10,122 nucleotides of DNA, taken from positions 1 through 10,122 of the forward strand of contig JAUYUF010000025.1 of NCBI GenBank assembly GCA_030694835.1, written 5' to 3'. The notes under the pieces are model-generated. The model did no database searches and was not told the DNA's origin. It saw only the letters and a program-made list of their open reading frames with translations. This document shows positions 8,008-10,122 of the stretch, in pieces; within the stretch, counting starts at the first letter, position 1; the number at the start of each line of letters is the position of its first letter. The stretch comes from Flavobacteriaceae bacterium (GTDB lineage: Bacteria; Bacteroidota; Bacteroidia; Flavobacteriales; Flavobacteriaceae). A program made the position numbers and the translations under genes.

Positions 8008-8019
8008 GGTGTTTTTTTG

Positions 8020-8310
8020 TCATAAAATTAATTCAAAATACAAATCTATTAAATTAGGATTGGTTTCTTTAATTAAATTCCATTTCCAATCCCTATGCCA
8101 ATTTTTTAATTGCTTTTCCCTTTCAATCGCATGATTTATATTTGTATATGATTCAAAATATAGTAATTCATTTAAGTGATACTTTTTAGAAAATCCTGAC
8201 CCTACCCCATTCTTATAATCTTCTATTCTTTGGATTAAATTAGCAGTAACACCAATATACAATACAGTCTTGTTTTTATTGCTAATTATATAAACAAAAC
8301 TTTCTTTCAT
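8020..8310 (-). CDS. Small GIY-YIG nuclease-domain protein (COG2827/UPF0213-like)
   Basis: A 96-residue protein that is essentially a single GIY-YIG domain. The first motif is VYI (6-8) and the second is YIG (18-20) in VLYIGVTANL. R28 in NLIQRIEDYK matches the catalytic arginine, and E65 in AIEREKQLKNW matches the metal-binding glutamate. The tail (NLIKETNPNLIDL) is typical of stand-alone bacterial members. All expected catalytic residues are therefore present, so metal-dependent DNA cleavage is possible, though most stand-alone family members have no proven role. It has no link to polysaccharide synthesis, breaks an otherwise dense operon, and is boxed in by palindromic repeats: copy 1 ends 12 bp past its stop, and copies 2 and 3 start 13 and 92 bp upstream of its ATG. 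This suggests it came in with, or acts on, the repeats. Confidence 0.9.
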   Translation of the reverse strand: MKESFVYIISNKNKTVLYIGVTANLIQRIEDYKNGVGSGFSKKYHLNELLYFESYTNINHAIEREKQLKNWHRDWKWNLIKETNPNLIDLYFELIL

Positions 8311-8323
8311 TATAACTTTATTT

Positions 8324-8390
8324 ATTATGTTAAACTTGATTCAAGTATCTCACTGTTATTTCGGCAGATCCTGAGCTTCCTCAGGATGAC
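8324..8390. repeat. Paired-hairpin palindromic repeat, copy 2 (left half degenerate)
   Basis: The right half (8366-8390) is a good copy with stem ATCCTGAG/CTCAGGAT, loop CTTC and the usual ATGAC end. The left half (8324-8350) is diverged: ATTATGTTAA replaces GTCATGCTGA and only the short stem ACTTG/CAAGT remains, but the ATCT end is kept. The left half lies in the presumed 5' leader of the GIY-YIG gene, starting 13 bp before its ATG, so it could affect that gene's expression. Confidence 0.75.
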
Positions 8391-8402
8391 GTACTCATTT
8401 TC

Positions 8403-8509
8403 GTCATGCTGAACTTGGTTCAGCATCTTACACTTTTTTACTAAAACTCTTAACTTCTTTCAAAATCTCAGTATTGATTGATGAGATCCTGAAACGAGTT
8501 CAGGATGAC
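8403..8509. repeat. Paired-hairpin palindromic repeat, copy 3 (long spacer)
   Basis: The left half (8403-8428) is identical to that of copy 1. Extended outwards, 8393-8434 matches 7931-7972 at 40 of 42 positions in the same orientation, so this stretch forms a direct repeat around the GIY-YIG gene. The right half (8483-8509) has stem ATCCTGAA/TTCAGGAT with loop ACGAG and ends in ATGAC. The spacer is 54 bases, against 14-21 in the other copies, and includes ATCTCA (8465-8470), which pairs with TGAGAT at the start of the right half. Confidence 0.82.
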
Positions 8510-8560
8510 GTATTTTTATATTTTGTATCATCCTAAAAAAGCTACACTATAACCAATTCA

Positions 8561-8630
8561 ACAGTTAAACAGTTAAACAGTTAAACAGTTAAGTGATTAA
8601 CCAATTCAACTCTTCAACAACTTCACTATC
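8561..8630. repeat. Octamer tandem array at the 3' end of the GT4 gene
   Basis: Four perfect tandem copies of ACAGTTAA occupy 8561-8592. They are followed by degenerate units (CCAATTCAAC, TCTTCAAC, AACTTCAC) that continue through the stop codon at 8606-8608 and into the last few codons of the glycosyltransferase. The unit family and orientation match the array at 301-446. In the overlapped codons the gene uses AAG and TTG rather than its more usual AAA and TTA, consistent with the array having supplied the end of the reading frame. Confidence 0.8.
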
Positions 8631-9832
8631 TCCTCCTCCAACTTCTCTAAGGTAAATTGTCTTGACCAATCCATGGCTTGTTGAGAATGCTCTTTATATT
8701 TTTCGGGGTTTATTAGGTAACTTTCAATAGCTAACACTATTTCTGTATTTTCTACCTTAACTAAGGTGCCACGAGTTCCATATCCCAACATATAAGGTAC
8801 ACAAGAAACAGCAGTCGTTATGGGAACACATCCCCAAAACATGGATTCCGCCACTGCTTTAGGCCATCCTTCTGATTGAGAGAAAAAGAGTAAAAAATGA
8901 TTGTTTTGATAGGCTCTTTTCAATTCCTCTTTTGAAACATTACCCTTTAAAATTACTTCTTTTTGTAGATTATAATCGAGTATGTAATTTTCTATCACAT
9001 GTCGTTCTGGTCCTTCTCCGTAAAAATCTAATTGTACTTGATATCCTTGCTGGGTTAATTGATGTATCACTTCTAGGCACAGTTGTGGACGTTTATTTTT
9101 AGTTAAAGTTCCTACGTACAGGAATTTGAGTGTTTGACTAGGACATTCGTCCTGCTTTGTCACCCTGAGCCTGTCGAAGGGTTGGTTCAGCATCTGTTTA
9201 TCTGGTTTTAAATCATGAGATCCTGAAACTAGATCAGGATGACGTAGTTGTTCATGACGAGTGGTATTAACTACTTCCTGTTTTGAATAAGTAGCCGTAA
9301 AAAACGGTTTGATATTTTTTGATTGATTTGGCCAATCACCATATACCAAAACTTGCATATTTTTAGTCAAGAACGTATTGCTGAGGATCCATTTTTGTAA
9401 TCGATAACTCCATGGTTGTTTTGATTTAGAATCCCAATTACCCGCATATTTAGCTGTTTTTGGTTTCTTTGGAAAAAATACTTGAACAAAAGCACCTAAC
9501 AACCCCATATTACCAGGACAACGCAAATGAATGTGATCAGCATTTTTCATAGCTTTAAACATACGTTTAAGAATAAAAGGAAGTTTCTTTAAGGTGTTCC
9601 AAGTTTGCATTTTATTAACAACATTAAAACTAGGCACCTCCTCTAAAAATAAAGCCCGATGATTATAGGATGCATCAATTTTTGTAGGTTGATTTTTGGT
9701 TAAGGGAGCTAAAACATGGACTTCATCAGCATAGTTAAACCACAAATTCATTTCTCGAACGTATGGTGCATACGCCCAGTAAGATTCGTCTTTAAATTTA
9801 TGACTAACATGTGTAATGATGAGTAATTTCAT
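8606..9832 (-). CDS. GT4-family glycosyltransferase with in-frame repeat-encoded insert
   Basis: A 408-residue GT-B enzyme likely to act on the same lipid-linked glycan as its neighbours. The acceptor domain (1-190) opens LLIITHVSHKF and contains HIHLRCPGNMGLLG (101-114) and KYAGNWD (128-134). The donor domain (235-408) has KFLYVGTLTKNKRPQ (236-250), FYGEGPE (270-276) and SEGWPKAVAES (320-330), with E321 and E329 forming the E-x7-E motif. Between them, residues 197-226 are encoded by a palindromic repeat: RHPDLVSGSH comes from one half and MLNQPFDRLRVTK from the other. The frame stays open and the insert sits in the interdomain linker, where it could be tolerated. Without it the protein would be about 378 residues, ordinary for GT4. 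Start is ATG at 9832, 21 bp after the upstream stop. Whether the insert leaves the enzyme active is unknown. Confidence 0.85.
   Translation of the reverse strand: MKLLIITHVSHKFKDESYWAYAPYVREMNLWFNYADEVHVLAPLTKNQPTKIDASYNHRALFLEEVPSFNVVNKMQTWNTLKKLPFILKRMFKAMKNADHIHLRCPGNMGLLGAFVQVFFPKKPKTAKYAGNWDSKSKQPWSYRLQKWILSNTFLTKNMQVLVYGDWPNQSKNIKPFFTATYSKQEVVNTTRHEQLRHPDLVSGSHDLKPDKQMLNQPFDRLRVTKQDECPSQTLKFLYVGTLTKNKRPQLCLEVIHQLTQQGYQVQLDFYGEGPERHVIENYILDYNLQKEVILKGNVSKEELKRAYQNNHFLLFFSQSEGWPKAVAESMFWGCVPITTAVSCVPYMLGYGTRGTLVKVENTEIVLAIESYLINPEKYKEHSQQAMDWSRQFTLEKLEEEIVKLLKS
9159..9243. repeat. Paired-hairpin palindromic repeat, copy 4, inside a coding region
   Basis: The left half (9159-9195) is a longer variant: GTCACCCTGAGCC, a CTGTCGAAGGG middle, then TTCAGCATCT. 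The right half (9217-9243) reads GAGATCCTGA, loop, then TCAGGATGAC. The order and end motifs match the intergenic copies; the spacer is 21 bases. Read on the minus strand it is open in the glycosyltransferase frame. A small extra hairpin, AGGAC/GTCCT with loop ATTC, lies next to it at 9140-9153 and may be a remnant of another half. Confidence 0.85.
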
Positions 9833-9853
9833 GATTTCTTTAATATTTCATTA

Positions 9854-10122
9854 TTAAGAAACAGTAGATTTTGGTTTATCAAACAGTAAACTTAACCATC
9901 CCATTTTTCTACCCACCGCTTCTGTCAAAGCCTCTTTTCGTTTAGGGCCTGTAATGACATTTCCAAATCGAATTACCATTAACAATAAAGTAATAGCGTG
10001 CCATTTAACAATAGCTTTTAAAGAAGGATTTAGATATTTCACTCTCCACACATACCAACCGTTTCGTACCACCATTTTACCGTATTGGTATTGATTAGGA
10101 CGCCCTGATGACTCATGATAAT
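9854..10122 (-). CDS. Probable family-2 glycosyltransferase, C-terminal fragment (5' end outside window)
   Basis: The frame is open to the window edge and gives the last 88 residues of a longer protein ending in TAA at 9854-9856. It includes ESSGRPNQYQYGKMVVRNGW followed by YVWRVKYLNPSLKA. A hydrophobic segment (IVKWHAITLLLMVIRFGN) and a basic/amphipathic tail with GRKMGWLSLLF complete it. This resembles the C-terminal region of flavobacterial family-2 (GT-A) glycosyltransferases in polysaccharide loci, as I recall it. The catalytic domain with its DXD motif would be outside the window, so the call cannot be confirmed here. An internal ATG at 10075 makes a 73-residue frame possible, but conserved-looking sequence continues upstream of it, so it is not a start. 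It lies 21 bp ahead of the next gene in the same direction, consistent with one operon. Confidence 0.65.
   Translation of the reverse strand, partial: YHESSGRPNQYQYGKMVVRNGWYVWRVKYLNPSLKAIVKWHAITLLLMVIRFGNVITGPKRKEALTEAVGRKMGWLSLLFDKPKSTVS

Noticed and set aside
7984..8018. Hairpin followed by a T-run on the plus strand, looking like an intrinsic terminator
   Set aside because: No plus-strand gene ends upstream, and the minus-strand reading has no T-run after either stem. The stem belongs to the repeat family and the T-run is probably incidental.
7941..8509. Possible CRISPR array (repeats with spacers)
   Set aside because: The repeated halves alternate in orientation, vary in sequence and have irregular spacing, a gene lies between them, and there are no cas genes.
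8561..8592. Replication origin iterons (four identical 8-bp tandem units)
   Set aside because: The units are of a kind scattered through other spacers in the window, with no initiator gene, DnaA boxes or AT-unwinding arrangement nearby.
9854..10075. Stand-alone 73-residue protein starting at the ATG at 10075
   Set aside because: The frame is open upstream to the window edge with sequence that reads as part of the same family (SGRPNQYQYGK), so the ATG is internal to a larger glycosyltransferase.

Overview
The window looks like chromosomal DNA of a Bacteroidota species, most likely class Flavobacteriia. The DNA is AT-rich, no clear Shine-Dalgarno sequences precede the starts, the Lnt tail is of the Bacteroidota type, and the spacers hold octamer arrays (AGTTAAAC/AATTCAAC type) and GTCAT...ATGAC palindromes that I associate with flavobacterial genomes. 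The assignment rests on recalled family resemblance, not on a search.

Layout. The left edge (1-238, + strand) is the 3' end of lnt, apolipoprotein N-acyltransferase. It converges on a long minus-strand polysaccharide locus that fills the rest. Reading in the direction of transcription, from right to left, the locus holds: the 3' end of a probable family-2 glycosyltransferase (9854-10122); a GT4 glycosyltransferase carrying a repeat-encoded insert (8606-9832); a repeat-rich spacer; a small GIY-YIG nuclease-domain gene (8020-8310); another palindrome; and a compact six-gene block. The block is a GT4 enzyme (6789-7907), an O-antigen polymerase/ligase-family membrane protein (5459-6796), a GT4 enzyme (4449-5462), a CapK/PaaK-like adenylate-forming protein (3053-4441), a WbuB-like GT4 enzyme (1839-3050) and a polyprenyl-phosphate sugar-1-phosphate transferase (449-1855). 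Within the block, genes overlap by up to 17 bp or are separated by at most 7 bp, so co-transcription is very likely.

How the genes fit together. The last gene would start each repeat unit by placing a sugar phosphate on undecaprenyl phosphate. The glycosyltransferases would extend it at the cytoplasmic face, and the Wzy/WaaL-like protein would polymerise or ligate it in the periplasm. A flippase, chain-length regulator, export proteins and sugar-nucleotide enzymes are not in the window and presumably lie to the right. The CapK-like enzyme suggests an acyl or other carboxylate activation step, but its substrate cannot be read from the sequence.

The most notable non-genic signal is a family of paired-hairpin palindromes. 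Three copies surround the GIY-YIG gene, which is bracketed by a 42-bp direct repeat with 40 matches. A fourth copy sits inside the GT4 gene at 8606-9832, where it is read through in frame and adds about 30 residues at the junction of the two Rossmann domains. Diverged half-copies and octamer arrays lie at the other end of the locus, so related repeats bracket the six-gene block. The four plus-strand open frames antisense to the minus-strand genes were judged to be shadows and are left out.
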